Source: Variovorax sp. PBL-E5 (GTDB lineage Bacteria; Pseudomonadota; Gammaproteobacteria; Burkholderiales; Burkholderiaceae_C). Taken from it: a stretch of 64,000 nt of DNA. The notes below the pieces were generated by a model. That model made no database searches. It saw only the letters and a program-made list of their open reading frames with translations, and was not told the origin of the DNA. The stretch's first letter is position 1, and each line of letters opens with the position of its first letter. A program made the position numbers and the translations under genes. Location: positions 2,604,001-2,668,000 of the forward strand of contig NZ_LR594671.1 in NCBI RefSeq assembly GCF_901827185.1. The letters are read 5' to 3'. This document shows positions 47,475 through 59,270 of the stretch, in pieces.

Positions 47475-48350
47475 TCAGCCGGCCAGGGTCGCCAGCGCGT
47501 CGCGGGTCAGCAGCAGCACCTGGTCTTCGCCGGCCGAGGTTTCGAGCCACACGGCCTCAAGCGCGGGGAACGCGGCCTCGAAGTGGGCGCGCTCATTGCC
47601 GATCTCCAGCACCAGCACCGCCGCCTGCGTCATGCATCGGGGTGCATCGTGCAACAGCTGGCGCACGAAGTCCATGCCGTCGGCACCGCCGGCCAGCGCC
47701 AGCGCGGGCTCGGCACGGTATTCGGCGGGCAGCGCGGCCATGCTTTGTGTATTGACGTAGGGCGGGTTGCAGAGGATCAGGTCGTAGGGACCGTGCACGC
47801 CGGCGAGCCCGTCGGACGCGAGCAGCGTGATGCGTGCATCGAGCTGATGGCGCGTCACGTTGATGGCCGCCACTTCGAGCGCCTCGGCCGACAGATCGGC
47901 GGCGTCGACCGCGATCTCCGGATAGGTCAGCGCCGCCAGCACCGCGAGGCTGCCGTTGCCGGTGCACAGGTCGAGCACGCGCCGCGTGTGCGCGCCGAGC
48001 CACGGATCGATGCTGCCGTCCGCCAGCAGCTCCGCGATGAAGCTGCGCGGCACGATGGCGCGCTCGTCGATGTAGAAGGGCACGCCCTGAAGCCACGCTT
48101 CCTTCGTGAGGTAGGCCGCCGGCTTGCGCGAAGCGATGCGGGCCGCGAACAGTTCGGCGACACGCGCCGCATCGGACGGCGAGACCGGGCGATCGGTCAC
48201 CGCGTCGAGTTCGTGCAGCGGCAGCTGCAGCCGCCACAGCACCAGCCAGGCTGCTTCGTCGAACGCGTTGTCGGTGCCGTGGCCGAAGGCGACGCCGGCG
48301 TCGGTCAGCTGCGTTGCGCCGGCTTCGATCAGCTCGATCACGCTGCTCAT
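47475..48350 (-). CDS. prmB: ribosomal protein uL3 glutamine N5-methyltransferase
   Basis: 291 residues. Substrate-binding region [14 protein letters not shown] [17 protein letters not shown] motif [17 protein letters not shown] and the catalytic [14 protein letters not shown]. PrmB rather than PrmC because of the N-terminal form and the RSFIAEL segment. It methylates Gln of L3. ATGA overlap with dapE. Confidence 0.92.
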   Translation of the reverse strand: MSSVIELIEAGATQLTDAGVAFGHGTDNAFDEAAWLVLWRLQLPLHELDAVTDRPVSPSDAARVAELFAARIASRKPAAYLTKEAWLQGVPFYIDERAIVPRSFIAELLADGSIDPWLGAHTRRVLDLCTGNGSLAVLAALTYPEIAVDAADLSAEALEVAAINVTRHQLDARITLLASDGLAGVHGPYDLILCNPPYVNTQSMAALPAEYRAEPALALAGGADGMDFVRQLLHDAPRCMTQAAVLVLEIGNERAHFEAAFPALEAVWLETSAGEDQVLLLTRDALATLAG

Positions 48351-49525
48351 GTCGGCAGCAGCGCTTCGAGCCGTTCCAGCGTGCGCCGGTAGATGTTCTT
48401 CAGCGGCTCGATCTCGGCGACTGCGATGTGTTCGTCGATCTTGTGGATGCTCGCGTTGACCGGGCCCATCTCGATCACCTGCCTGCAGATCCTGGCGATG
48501 AAACGCGCGTCGCTGGTGCCGCCGCTGGTCGACAGCTCGGTCTCGATGCCGGTCTCGTCGCGGATCGCCTGCTGCACCGCTTCGACCAGTTCGCCCGGCG
48601 TCGTGAGGAAGGGCAGGCCGCCGAGTGTCCATGAGAGCGTGTGGTCCAGCCCGTGGCTGTCGAGCACCGCCTGCACGCGCTGTTGCAGCGACTCGGGGGT
48701 CGATTCGGTCGAGAAGCGGAAATTGAAGTCGATCACCGCCGAGCCCGGAATCACGTTGCTGGCGCCGGTCCCCGCATGGATGTTGCTCACCTGCCAGCTG
48801 GTCGGCTGGAAGAACGCGTTGCCGGCATCCCAGCCGCCGGCCTCGTTGATGGCGACCAGTTCGGCCAGTGCCGGCGCCAATGCGTGCACAGGATTTTTCG
48901 CGAGGTGCGGATAGGCGATGTGGCCCTGCACGCCCTTCACGGTCAGCTTGCCGCTCAGCGTGCCGCGCCGGCCGTTCTTGATCATGTCGCCGCAGCGCTC
49001 GACCGAGGTCGGTTCGCCAACGATGCAGTAGTCGATGCGTTCACCGCGCGCAGCCAGCGTGTCGCAGACCACCACCGTGCCGTCGCGCGCGGGGCCTTCC
49101 TCGTCGCTGGTGAGCAGCAGGGCGAGCGTGAGGCGCGGCTCGGGCGTGGCGGCGAGGAACTCCTCGATCGCGACGACGAAGGCCGCCAGCGAGGTCTTCA
49201 TGTCGCAGGCACCGCGGCCGTAGAGCCGGCCGTCGCGATGGGTGGGCGTGAACGGATGGCTGCGCCACTGCTCGATGGGGCCGGTGGGCACCACGTCGGT
49301 GTGGCCCGCGAAGGCCGCGGTCCGCGCCGACGTCGCGTCGGCGGAGCCCGGGCGCACGGCCCAGAGATTGGTCACGCGGAAGTCGGCCGGCCCGCCCTCG
49401 ATGGTTTCGAGCCGGAAGCCGAGGGCCGCCAGGCGCTCGCCGAGGATCTGCTGACAGCCCGCATCCTCGGGCGTGACAGAAGGGCGGGAGATCAGTTGTT
49501 CGGCAAGCTGCAGCGTTCGCGACAT
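48347..49525 (-). CDS. dapE: succinyl-diaminopimelate desuccinylase
   Basis: 392 residues (E. coli 375). M20 metallopeptidase fold with [28 protein letters not shown] and SDEEGPA, and a terminal [11 protein letters not shown], giving the full set of zinc ligands. It makes LL-diaminopimelate for lysine and the wall. It follows pilU by 13 bp, in the dapC-dapD-pilU-dapE run. Confidence 0.95.
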   Translation of the reverse strand: MSRTLQLAEQLISRPSVTPEDAGCQQILGERLAALGFRLETIEGGPADFRVTNLWAVRPGSADATSARTAAFAGHTDVVPTGPIEQWRSHPFTPTHRDGRLYGRGACDMKTSLAAFVVAIEEFLAATPEPRLTLALLLTSDEEGPARDGTVVVCDTLAARGERIDYCIVGEPTSVERCGDMIKNGRRGTLSGKLTVKGVQGHIAYPHLAKNPVHALAPALAELVAINEAGGWDAGNAFFQPTSWQVSNIHAGTGASNVIPGSAVIDFNFRFSTESTPESLQQRVQAVLDSHGLDHTLSWTLGGLPFLTTPGELVEAVQQAIRDETGIETELSTSGGTSDARFIARICRQVIEMGPVNASIHKIDEHIAVAEIEPLKNIYRRTLERLEALLPT

Positions 49526-49538
49526 CGGGGGTTCAGTT

Positions 49539-50687
49539 CTACAACCGGACGTCGAGCGTGATGTCCGTGAAGGTCGGCTCTTCGACCTGGTCGAGCAGGG
49601 CGCGGTCCTCGTTGCGCGCGGGCGGCGCCGTGCGGTTCTGCAGACGCCACATGAGGTTGGTCGGCGAGTCGGCCTGCGACAAGCCTTCCTCGCGCGTGAC
49701 CACGTTGCCCACGACCAGGCGCGCGATGTCCTCCTCGAAGGTCTGCGAGCCTTCGGCCATCGACTGCTCCATGGCCTCCTTCACGGCCGAGAAGTCGCCC
49801 TGGCCGATCAGGTCGGCCACCAGGGCCGTGTTCAGCAGCACTTCGAGCGCCGGCACGCGCGTGTTCGCGGGCGTGCGCAGCAGGCGCTGCGCGACGATCG
49901 CACGCAGTGCGCCGCCGAGATCGCCCAACAGCGTGGCACGCACCTCGACCGGATAGAAGCTCAGGATGCGGTTCAGCGCGCGGTAGCTGTTGTTGGCATG
50001 CAGCGTGGCCACGCACAGATGGCCCGACTGCGCATAGGCGATCGCGGCCGTCATGGTCTCGCGGTCGCGGATCTCGCCGATCTGGATCACGTCGGGCGCC
50101 TGGCGCAGGGCGTTCTTGAGCGCGATCTGCAGCGACTGCGTGTCGCTGCCTACGTCGCGCTGGTTCACCATCGACTTCTTGTTGGTGAAGGTGAATTCGA
50201 TCGGCTCTTCGACCGTCAGGATGTGGCCGGTGGCGTTCTCGTTGCGGTAGTCGAGCATCGACGCCAGCGTGGTGCTCTTGCCGGCGCCGGTGGAGCCCAC
50301 CATCAGAATCAGGCCGCGCTTTTCCATGATGAGCGTCTTGAGGATCTCCGGCAGATTCAGCTCGTCGAAGGACGGAATGACCGATGCGATGTGCCGCACC
50401 ACGACCGCGTAGCTGCCGCGCTGGCGCATGGCGCTGATGCGGAAATTGCCGGCGCCAGGCAGCGCGATCGCCATGTTCAGTTCGCCGCTGCGTTCGAGTT
50501 CGGCGATGCGGCTTTCGTGCACCACCTCGGCCAGCAGGTTGAGCGGCGCCTCGGGCGGCAGCACCTGCGCATTGATCGGCAGGCAGTTGCCATTGATCCG
50601 GATCAGCGCCGGCGAGTTGGCCGAAAGGTAGATGTCGGAGGCCTTGCGCTCGGCCATCAGGCGAAGAATTCGCTCCATCGTGTTCAT
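49539..50687 (-). CDS. pilU: type IV pilus retraction ATPase PilU
   Basis: 382 residues, PilT/PilU family. Walker A is [16 protein letters not shown], with the Asp box [11 protein letters not shown], Walker [11 protein letters not shown] and His box [10 protein letters not shown]. The longer C-terminus ending [10 protein letters not shown] is typical of PilU. It supports PilT in pilus retraction at the inner-membrane base. It sits between dapD and dapE; the usual partner pilT is not in the window. Confidence 0.88.
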   Translation of the reverse strand: MNTMERILRLMAERKASDIYLSANSPALIRINGNCLPINAQVLPPEAPLNLLAEVVHESRIAELERSGELNMAIALPGAGNFRISAMRQRGSYAVVVRHIASVIPSFDELNLPEILKTLIMEKRGLILMVGSTGAGKSTTLASMLDYRNENATGHILTVEEPIEFTFTNKKSMVNQRDVGSDTQSLQIALKNALRQAPDVIQIGEIRDRETMTAAIAYAQSGHLCVATLHANNSYRALNRILSFYPVEVRATLLGDLGGALRAIVAQRLLRTPANTRVPALEVLLNTALVADLIGQGDFSAVKEAMEQSMAEGSQTFEEDIARLVVGNVVTREEGLSQADSPTNLMWRLQNRTAPPARNEDRALLDQVEEPTFTDITLDVRL

Positions 50688-50716
50688 CGGTCCACTCCTC
50701 GGCGTCAGGGTTGAGA

Positions 50717-51537
<821 letters not shown>

Positions 51538-51541
<4 letters not shown>

Positions 51542-52749
51542 GAGAAAGCTCGGTTCTGGATGAAGTTCACGATGCGCTGCGCAGCCTCGGTGCATTCGGC
51601 GGTGTCCGCCACCAGCGCCATGCGGATGCGTCCGCGGCCTGGGTTGTGGCCGCCGACCTCGCGGGCGAGATAGCTGCCGGGCAGCACGGTCACATTGTAG
51701 TGAGCGTGGAGCGCGCGGGCGAAGGCCGGATCGTCGCCCTGCCATGAAGCCGGGATGCCGGCCCAGAGGTAGAAGCTGGCGTCGGGCAGCCGCACGTCGA
51801 GCACCGGTTCGAGCAGCGGCGTCACGGCGGCGAACTTGGCACGGTACTGCGCGCGGTTGTCGACCACGTGCGCCTCGTCGTTCCAGGCCGCGATGCTGGC
51901 CGCGGCGACCGCGCCGCTCATCGCGCTGCCGTGGTAGGTGCGGTACAGCAGGAAGGACTTGATGATGGCGGCATCGCCGGCCACGAAGCCGCTGCGCAGG
52001 CCCGGCACGTTGCTGCGCTTGGACAGCGAGGTGAGGGCGATCAGGTTGCGGAAGTCGTTGCGGCCCAGCTTGGCCGCGGCCTCGAGCCCGCCGAGCGGCG
52101 GCTCGTCGCGGAAATAGATCTCGCTGTAGCACTCGTCGGCGGCGATCACGAAGCCATGCCGGTCGGACAGCGCGAACAGCTTGCGCCATTCGTCGAGCGG
52201 CATCACGGCGCCGGTCGGGTTGCCGGGCGAGCAGACGAACACCAGCTGCGTGCGGCGCCACACATCCTCGGGCACGCTGTCCCAGTCGACGGCGAAGTTG
52301 CGCCCGGGCACGCTCGGCACGTAGTACGGCTCGGCGCCCGCGAGCAGGGCCGCGCCTTCGTAGATCTGATAGAAGGGATTGGGCGACAGCACCACCGGCG
52401 TCGGCGTCTTCGTCGCATCCACCACGGTCTGTGCCAGCGCGAACAGCGCCTCGCGCGAGCCGTTCACCGGCAGCACCTGCGTGGCCGGGTCGAGCTGCAG
52501 GTCGTAGCGCCGCTTCAGCCAACCGGTGAAGGCCTCGCGCAGCTTGAGTTCGCCGGCCGTGGCCGGGTACGCGGCCAGCGCGCCGAGGCTGGCACACAGC
52601 GTGTCCTTGATGAACTGCGGCGTCGCGTGCTTGGGCTCGCCGATGCCGAGGCTGATCGGCTTGAAATCGGCATTGGGCGTGACGCCCGCAAAGAGTTGTC
52701 GCAGCCGCTCGAAGGGGTAGGGCTGCAGTTTGGCGAGCAGGGGGTTCAT
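51538..52749 (-). CDS. dapC: succinyl-diaminopimelate aminotransferase
   Basis: 403 residues, class I/II PLP aminotransferase. The PLP lysine is in [34 protein letters not shown] and RIRMALV complete the active site. The DapC assignment follows from the opening ([20 protein letters not shown]) and position directly before dapD. It lies 28 bp after argA. Confidence 0.94.
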
Positions 52750-52777
52750 GGCCTGGATTGTCGTGTGTGCGTCAGGG

Positions 52778-54124
52778 CTACAGCCGCTTGACCAGCACCT
52801 GGCTCTTGCGGTCCCAGTTGTACTTGCGCTTGCGCGCTTCGGGCAGCCAGTCGGGGTTGACCTGCTGGAAGCCGCGCTTCAGGAACCAGTGCATGGTGCG
52901 CGTGGTCAGCACGAAGATGCTTTCGATGCCCAGCGCCCTGGCGCGCTGTTCGATGCGCTTGAGGATGCGCTCGCCGTCGCCCTGCGACTGCGATTGCGGC
53001 GACACGGTCAGCGCCGCCATCTCGGCGGTCTTCGCCTCGGGATAGGGGTAGAGCGCGGCGCAGCCGAAGATCACGCCGTCGTGCTCGATCACCGTGTACT
53101 GGCCGATGTCGCGTTCGATCTCGGTGCGGCTGCGCTTGACCAGCGTGCCGTCGCGCTCGAAGGGCTCGATCAGCTGGAGGATGCCGCCGATGTCGTCGGC
53201 CGTGGCCTCGCGCAGCGATTCGAGCTTCTCGTCGATCACCATCGTGCCGATGCCGTCGTGCACGTAGACCTCCAGCAGCAGCGAGCCGTCGACGGAGAAG
53301 GGCAGGATGTGGTTGCGCTCCACGCCCGCCTCGCAGGCCTTGACGCAGTGCTGCAGATAGAACGCGGTGTCGGTCGGCCGCTGCGCCGGCGCGAGCGAGG
53401 CCAGCAGCTTCTTCGCGGTGTCGAGCGGCAACTCGGTGTCGATCGGGTTGTCCTCGCCGACGGGCCGGCTGGTGTCGAGGGGGATGCCGGGGATCTCGGT
53501 CAGGAAGATCAGCTTGTCGGCCTGGATCGAGATCGCCACGCTGGTCGCGACCTCTTCCATCGTGAGGTTGAAGGCCTCGCCGGTGGGCGAGAAGCCGAAG
53601 GGCGACATCAGCACCATGGCGCCGAAATCCAGCCCGCGGCGGATGCCCACGGCATCGACCTTGCGCACCAGGCCCGAATGCTGGAAGTCGACGCCGTCGA
53701 CCACGCCCACGGGCCGCGCCGTGATGAAGTTGCCCGAGATCATGCGCACGGTGGAGCCGGCCATCGGCGTGTTCGGCAGGCCCTGGCTGAATGCGGCCTC
53801 GATCTCGTAGCGCAGCTGGCCTGCGGCCTCCTGCGCGCAATCGAGCGCGACCTCGTCGGTGATGCGCATGCCGTGCGAGTAGCGCGCCGCATGGCCCTTG
53901 GCGCGCAGCTGCTCGTTGACCTGCGGGCGAAAGCCGTGCACCAGCACCACCTTGACGCCCATGCTCTGGATCAGCGCCAGATCCTGCGCGATGTTCGGAA
54001 GCTTGCCCGCCGCGATGGCTTCGCCCGCGATCGCAACCACGAAGGTCTTGCCGCGGTGCATGTGGATGTAGGGCGCCACCGAGCGGAACCAGGGGACGAA
54101 GGTGAAGTTGAAAACGGTGGACAT
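52778..54124 (-). CDS. argA: N-acetylglutamate synthase (kinase-like domain plus GNAT domain)
   Basis: 448 residues. N-terminal amino-acid-kinase-like domain (GKTFVVAIAGEAIAAGKL, VKVVLVHGFRPQVNEQL) and C-terminal GNAT domain (CAALYPYPEAKTAEMAALTV, GERILKRIEQRARALG). It makes N-acetylglutamate from acetyl-CoA and glutamate; the kinase-like part binds the arginine inhibitor. Start of the minus-strand run into dapC; divergent from hrpA with 66 bp between. Confidence 0.95.
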   Translation of the reverse strand: MSTVFNFTFVPWFRSVAPYIHMHRGKTFVVAIAGEAIAAGKLPNIAQDLALIQSMGVKVVLVHGFRPQVNEQLRAKGHAARYSHGMRITDEVALDCAQEAAGQLRYEIEAAFSQGLPNTPMAGSTVRMISGNFITARPVGVVDGVDFQHSGLVRKVDAVGIRRGLDFGAMVLMSPFGFSPTGEAFNLTMEEVATSVAISIQADKLIFLTEIPGIPLDTSRPVGEDNPIDTELPLDTAKKLLASLAPAQRPTDTAFYLQHCVKACEAGVERNHILPFSVDGSLLLEVYVHDGIGTMVIDEKLESLREATADDIGGILQLIEPFERDGTLVKRSRTEIERDIGQYTVIEHDGVIFGCAALYPYPEAKTAEMAALTVSPQSQSQGDGERILKRIEQRARALGIESIFVLTTRTMHWFLKRGFQQVNPDWLPEARKRKYNWDRKSQVLVKRL

Positions 54125-54190
54125 GGGGAGGGTGGGAGCGGCGGAAAGGCCGGCGCAAGATAATCGGCGATTTTCCCCGAACTGCCCGCC

Positions 54191-57100
54191 TTGTCTTCGT
54201 CTCCTCTTCGAATCGAGTTTCCCGAGTCCTTGCCGGTGTCGGCCCGGCGCGACGAAATCATGGCCGCGATCGCCGCGAACCAGGTCGTGATCGTCTGCGG
54301 CGAGACCGGTTCGGGCAAGACCACGCAGCTGCCCAAGATCGCGCTGGCGCTCGGGCGCGGCAAGCTCAACGCGCCGGCTGGCAAGGGGCGGCTCATCGGC
54401 CACACGCAGCCGCGGCGCATCGCGGCGTCCTCTGTCGCCAAGCGCATCGCGGAGGAACTGAAGACGCCGCTGGGCGAAGTGGTCGGGTTCAAGGTGCGCT
54501 TCCAGGACCGGCTGTCGCGCGACGCTTCCGTCAAGCTGATGACCGACGGCATCCTGCTGGCCGAGACGCAGACCGATCCGCTGCTCAAGGCCTACGACAC
54601 GCTGATCATCGACGAGGCGCACGAGCGCTCGCTCAACATCGACTTCCTGCTCGGCTACCTGCGCGAGATATTGCCGCGACGGCCCGATCTGAAGGTGATC
54701 GTGACCTCGGCCACGATCGATGCCGATCGCTTCGCGCAGCACTTTGCTTCTGCCAAGGGACCGGCGCCGACGATCATGGTGTCGGGGCGCATGTTTCCGG
54801 TCGAGCAGCGCTATCGGCCCTTCGAGGAGTCGCGCGACCATGACCTGAACGACGCCATCGCCGAGGGCGTCGATGAGCTCTGGCGCGATCCGCACCACGC
54901 GGGCGACATCCTGGTCTTTCTCCCCGGCGAGCGCGAAATCCGCGAGGCCGCCGATCATCTTCGGCGGCACCTGAGCCACCAGCCGCTGATGCGCAGCGCC
55001 GAGGTGCTGCCGCTGTTCGCGCGCCTGTCGCAGGCCGAGCAGGACCGCATCTTCGACGGCCACACCGGCCGCCGCATCGTGCTGGCCACCAACGTCGCCG
55101 AAACTTCGCTCACCGTGCCGGGCATCCGCTACGTGATCGACACCGGCACCGCGCGCGTCAAGCGCTACAGCTTCCGCAGCAAGGTCGAGCAGCTGCTGGT
55201 CGAGCCGATCAGCCAGGCCGCGGCCAACCAGCGGGCCGGACGCTGCGGCCGGGTGGCGGACGGGATCTGCATCCGGCTCTACGACGAGAAGGATTTCGAA
55301 GGCCGGCCGCGCTTCACCGACCCCGAGATCCTGCGCTCCTCGCTCGCGGGCGTGATCCTGCGCATGAAGTCGCTGCACCTGGGCGACGTGGAGCGCTTTC
55401 CTTTTCTCGAAGCACCGCAGCGGCGCGCGATCGCCGACGGCTACCAGTTGCTGAACGAACTGGGCGCGGTGGACGATGCGAATGAACTCACGCCGACCGG
55501 CGGCGAGCTGGCGCGGCTGCCGCTCGATCCGCGCGTCGGCCGCATGATCCTCGAAGCGCGCACGCGCGGCGCGCTCGAGGAAGTGCTGGTGATCGCCAGC
55601 GCGCTCAGCGTGCAGGACGTGCGCGACCGGCCGATGGAAGCGCAACAGCAGGCCGACCAGGCGCATTCGCAGTTCGACGACGAGAAGAGCGAGTTCAGCG
55701 GCTACCTGCGATTATGGAAATGGATCCACGATGCGCGCGGCGGCCATGGCGACAGCCACAAGCTCAGCAACCGCCAGTACGAGCAGTTGCTGCGCCAGAA
55801 CTTCATCAACATCCGCCGCGTGCGCGAATGGCGCGACATCCACTCGCAATTGTTGACCGTCGTCACCGAGCACAAGTGGCGCATCAACGCCGAGCCGGCG
55901 GGCTACGAACCATTGCATCTGTCGATGCTGGCCGGTCTGCTCGGCAATATCGGCTGGAAGCCCGAGGACGACGAGGCCTACCTCGGCGCGCGCGGCATCA
56001 AGTTCTATCGCCATCCCGGCGCGCATCTGAAGAAGAAGCCGGGGCGCTGGATCGTCGCGGCCGAACTGGTCGAGACCACGCGGCTCTTCGGCCGCGGCAT
56101 CGCCAACATCGAGCCGCAATGGCTGGAGCAGGTCGGCGGCCATCTGCTGAAGAAGCAGCTGCTCGATCCGCACTGGGAAAAGAAGAGCGCCCAGGTCACG
56201 GCGCTGGAACGCGCCACGCTCTACGGGCTGGTGGTGTACAGCGGACGGCGCGTCGACTTCACCAAGGTCGATCCGGTCGCGGCGCGAGACATCTTCATTC
56301 GCGAAGCGCTGGTCGGCGGGCAGTGGGAAAGCAGGCTGCCGTTTCTAGCCGCCAACCGCAAGCTGGTGCGCGAGGTCGAGGGGCTCGAACACAAGTCGCG
56401 CCGGCAGGACGTGCTGGTCGACGACGAGCTGATCTATGCGTTCTACGATGCCCAGCTGCCGGCCGACGCGGCCAGTGGCGTCATGTTCGAGAACTGGTAC
56501 CGGCGCTTGTCGAAGGAACAGCCGCGGCTGTTGTATCTCACACGCGACGAGTTGATGCGGCATCAGGCGGCCGGCATCACGACGCAGTCCTTCCCGGCGA
56601 CCGTGCGCCTCGGCGGCGTCGATTGCGCGGCAAGTTACCTGCACGAGCCCGGCGATGCGCGCGACGGCCTCACCGTCACGGTGCCGCTCTTCGTGCTGAA
56701 CCAGGTCAGCGAGGAGCGTTGCGAGTGGCTGGTCACCGGCATGCTGAAGGACAAGATCCAGGCGCTGCAAAAGAGCCTGCCGCAGAAGCCGCGCGCGCGG
56801 CTGGTGCCGTTGCCTGAATCCGCGGCGCGCTACGCCGAACAGCTCTCGGCGCCCGAGGTCTTCGGTGCCGGCGCGTTGACCGATGCCGTGCTCAAGCGCG
56901 TGCGCGACGAGACCAGCCTCGACGTGAAGCGCGCCGACTTCAAGCTCGACATGCTGCCGCCGCATCTCTTCATGAACCTGCGCGTGGTCGACGAGCATGG
57001 CCGGCAACTCGGCATGGGGCGCAATCTGGGCGCGCTGAAGGCGGAGCTCGGCGCGCAGGCGCGCGGCGCGTTCCAGGCACTGGCCGTCCTGAATGTCAGG

Positions 57101-58048
57101 GCTTCGGTGCCGCCCGCAGGCGCCGGAGGGCCGGAAAGATCGGTCGCCGATGCCGGCGTTGCCCGGTCCGCGGAACCGGCCGCAGCCGCGCCGCCCGCGG
57201 GACAGCGCTATACCGCTTGGACCTTCGGCGAGCTGCCTGAACTCATGGAAGTCCGGCGCGGCGCGCAATCGCTGATCGGCTTTCCGGCGCTGATCGACGG
57301 CGGCGACGCGGTCACGATCGAAGTCTTCGACGAGCCGGCCGTCGCGGCAGCGAAGCATCGCGCGGGCCTGCGGCGGCTCTTCGCGCTGCAGCTCAGGGAC
57401 GCGCTGAAATACCTCGAGAAGAACATCCCCGACCTGCAGAAGATGGCGGTGCTCTACATGCCGCTCGGCACGCTCGAGGACCTGCGCGCGCAGATCATCG
57501 ATGTCGCGCTGGAGCGTGCGTTCCTGCAGGATCCCTTGCCGGCCGACGAGACCGCATTCAAGCGCCGCGTCGAGGAAGGCCGCGGCCGCCTCACGCTGAT
57601 TGCCAACGAGGTCGCGCGGCTGGCCGGCGTGATCCTCGTCGAGTACGGCACGGCGCTGCGCAAGATCAGGGATTCGAAGGCCGCGCCCGATACCGCGGCG
57701 GATGCGTCGCAGCAGCTGCAGCGCCTGATCGGCCGAGACTTCATCATCGGAACGCCGTGGCCGCAGCTGCAGCACTTCGCGCGCTACCTCAAGGCCATCA
57801 CGTTGCGCCTGGACAAGCTGCGCGCCGATCCCGCGCGCGATACGCAGCGGATGGCCGAGCTGCGGCCGCAGGAGCAGCGCTACTGGCGCCTGGTGGCCGA
57901 GCGCAAGGGCAAGGTCGACGAGCGCATGAGCGAACTGCGATGGCTGCTGGAGGAGTTGAGGGTCAGCCTGTTCGCCCAGGAGCTGCGCACGCCGCAGCCG
58001 GTGAGCGTCAAGCGGCTGGACAAGCTCTGGGCACTGCTATCGATGTAA
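54191..58048 (+). CDS. hrpA: ATP-dependent RNA helicase HrpA
   Basis: 1285 residues (E. coli 1300). Walker A GETGSGKT at 37-44, DEAH at 141-144, TSATIDADRF, then motifs V/VI (VLATNVAETSLTVPGIRYVID, NQRAGRCGRVADG), HA2 and OB regions and the C-terminal DUF3418 part. Helps ribosome rescue by splitting collided ribosomes. TTG start: no ATG occurs before the domain until residue 24. An Ala/Pro-rich linker near residues 975-1010 breaks up the C-terminal region and shares a short sequence with the rng repeats. Confidence 0.93.
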   Translation: MSSSPLRIEFPESLPVSARRDEIMAAIAANQVVIVCGETGSGKTTQLPKIALALGRGKLNAPAGKGRLIGHTQPRRIAASSVAKRIAEELKTPLGEVVGFKVRFQDRLSRDASVKLMTDGILLAETQTDPLLKAYDTLIIDEAHERSLNIDFLLGYLREILPRRPDLKVIVTSATIDADRFAQHFASAKGPAPTIMVSGRMFPVEQRYRPFEESRDHDLNDAIAEGVDELWRDPHHAGDILVFLPGEREIREAADHLRRHLSHQPLMRSAEVLPLFARLSQAEQDRIFDGHTGRRIVLATNVAETSLTVPGIRYVIDTGTARVKRYSFRSKVEQLLVEPISQAAANQRAGRCGRVADGICIRLYDEKDFEGRPRFTDPEILRSSLAGVILRMKSLHLGDVERFPFLEAPQRRAIADGYQLLNELGAVDDANELTPTGGELARLPLDPRVGRMILEARTRGALEEVLVIASALSVQDVRDRPMEAQQQADQAHSQFDDEKSEFSGYLRLWKWIHDARGGHGDSHKLSNRQYEQLLRQNFINIRRVREWRDIHSQLLTVVTEHKWRINAEPAGYEPLHLSMLAGLLGNIGWKPEDDEAYLGARGIKFYRHPGAHLKKKPGRWIVAAELVETTRLFGRGIANIEPQWLEQVGGHLLKKQLLDPHWEKKSAQVTALERATLYGLVVYSGRRVDFTKVDPVAARDIFIREALVGGQWESRLPFLAANRKLVREVEGLEHKSRRQDVLVDDELIYAFYDAQLPADAASGVMFENWYRRLSKEQPRLLYLTRDELMRHQAAGITTQSFPATVRLGGVDCAASYLHEPGDARDGLTVTVPLFVLNQVSEERCEWLVTGMLKDKIQALQKSLPQKPRARLVPLPESAARYAEQLSAPEVFGAGALTDAVLKRVRDETSLDVKRADFKLDMLPPHLFMNLRVVDEHGRQLGMGRNLGALKAELGAQARGAFQALAVLNVRASVPPAGAGGPERSVADAGVARSAEPAAAAPPAGQRYTAWTFGELPELMEVRRGAQSLIGFPALIDGGDAVTIEVFDEPAVAAAKHRAGLRRLFALQLRDALKYLEKNIPDLQKMAVLYMPLGTLEDLRAQIIDVALERAFLQDPLPADETAFKRRVEEGRGRLTLIANEVARLAGVILVEYGTALRKIRDSKAAPDTAADASQQLQRLIGRDFIIGTPWPQLQHFARYLKAITLRLDKLRADPARDTQRMAELRPQEQRYWRLVAERKGKVDERMSELRWLLEELRVSLFAQELRTPQPVSVKRLDKLWALLSM

Positions 58049-58075
58049 ATATGCCGTTTGGGCGAGAAAATATTC

Positions 58076-58091
58076 GCATACAAAAGTATGC
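58076..58091. repeat. 16-bp hairpin GCATAC-AAAA-GTATGC
   Basis: Perfect 6-bp arms around AAAA, in an AT-rich stretch between hrpA and the acyltransferase-3 gene. No T-run follows on the plus strand, so it is more likely an operator or a promoter-near site than a terminator. The 58049-58172 gap otherwise holds no gene. Confidence 0.5.
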
Positions 58092-58172
58092 ATTGCGTTA
58101 CGATTGGGATCCAGCCCGCCTCGCCGTGTGGGGTCGATGAAATTTGGCCCCCCATCAGCCTAGGAACACGTG

Positions 58173-59243
58173 ATGCAACTGCCGCAGTTCGAGAAATGGA
58201 GCCTATTGGCCGCGCTCAGGTTTCTGCTCGCCTCCATCGTTGCCTTCGACCACCTGCGCGAATACGTTCCCATCGGCGCCTGGAGCCTGATCCCGAAGCT
58301 CGGTGCCTTCGAAGCGGTGCTGGGCTTTCTGCTGATCAGTGGCTACTCCATCGGTGCTTCCTTCATCAAGGTGCCGGACGGATTTCTGATTCGCCGGGTC
58401 AAGCGCATCTACCCGGTCTACCTGGCGAGCATCGTCCTTGCGTACATCGTGTTCGTGATGGAGCACGGATCGCATCCCCCCGTGCTGGCGCTGCTGGCCA
58501 ACGTGCTGTTCCTCAATCAGATCGTCACCGCGACCTCCTTCGTCGGGCCTGCATGGAGCCTCGCGCTCGAGTTCTGGCTCTACAGCCTCACGCCCCTGTT
58601 CTTCACGCTGAAGGACTCGACCTTGCGAAAGCTCGTGTTCGTGTCATTCGGCTGCTACGTGGCGTACACCTGCGGACGCACCTTGTTCCATCTGGACTAC
58701 TATGCCGGCCTCGGATACGGCGCCAATTTGTTGCTGCTGGCGTTCATCTGGCTGGCCGGGCTGCGGCTGGCGAGGAATTTGCAGAACCCAGTGCCGGTCC
58801 TGAAAGACATCGCACTTATCTTCACGGTGCATATCCTGCTCGCGGCGGCCATTCAGTTCGGCTGGCGCTGGAAGCACGGCGGGGTGCCCGATTTCTTCAC
58901 GCACGACATCGTCGACAACCTTCTGCAAGCCTGCACCCTCGCCCTGGTGCTCTGGGCCTTCGTGCGCCTGGCGCGCAGGCCGATCCAGAACGCGCGCGCA
59001 TCCGCAGTCCTGCGTTTGCTGGGTGATATTTCCTATCCGCTCTACCTGGTTCACATGTCGGTCTACTTCCTGCTCAAGCAGACGGGTCTGCGCTCGCCGA
59101 TTCTTTTCTATGTCTCGGCGGTCGCGGTGTCGTTCGTCATCTATTGGGTGCTGGACTTCTATTCGCAGCGCCGCCATCTGCGGCCTGCCGCGACTGCAGG
59201 AGGCGGCCGTCTGGCGACCGGCGTGCCGCGCGGCGAGAGCTGA
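58173..59243 (+). CDS. acyltransferase 3 (OafA/ExoZ-like) membrane protein
   Basis: 356 residues with about ten hydrophobic helices. The opening LLAALRFLLASIVAFDHLRE and LISGYSIGASFIKV, then RRVKRIYPVYL (the R-x10-type arginine of the family) and a terminal ISYPLYLVHMSVYFLL. This family transfers acetyl or other acyl groups to sugars of O-antigen, exopolysaccharide or peptidoglycan. The ATG at 58173 follows AGGAACACG; a GTG directly before it is in frame. Single gene between hrpA and a terminator. Target unknown. Confidence 0.87.
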   Translation: MQLPQFEKWSLLAALRFLLASIVAFDHLREYVPIGAWSLIPKLGAFEAVLGFLLISGYSIGASFIKVPDGFLIRRVKRIYPVYLASIVLAYIVFVMEHGSHPPVLALLANVLFLNQIVTATSFVGPAWSLALEFWLYSLTPLFFTLKDSTLRKLVFVSFGCYVAYTCGRTLFHLDYYAGLGYGANLLLLAFIWLAGLRLARNLQNPVPVLKDIALIFTVHILLAAAIQFGWRWKHGGVPDFFTHDIVDNLLQACTLALVLWAFVRLARRPIQNARASAVLRLLGDISYPLYLVHMSVYFLLKQTGLRSPILFYVSAVAVSFVIYWVLDFYSQRRHLRPAATAGGGRLATGVPRGES

Positions 59244-59270
59244 GCGGGCATCATCGAACCGAGCAGGTAA

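Noticed and set aside
43258..48392. Very long open frames on the plus strand opposite the ABC-F, M14 and prmB genes
   Set aside because: They are shadows typical for GC-rich DNA; the peptides are Arg/Ala/Gln/His-rich without any family motif, while the minus-strand proteins are intact and recognisable.
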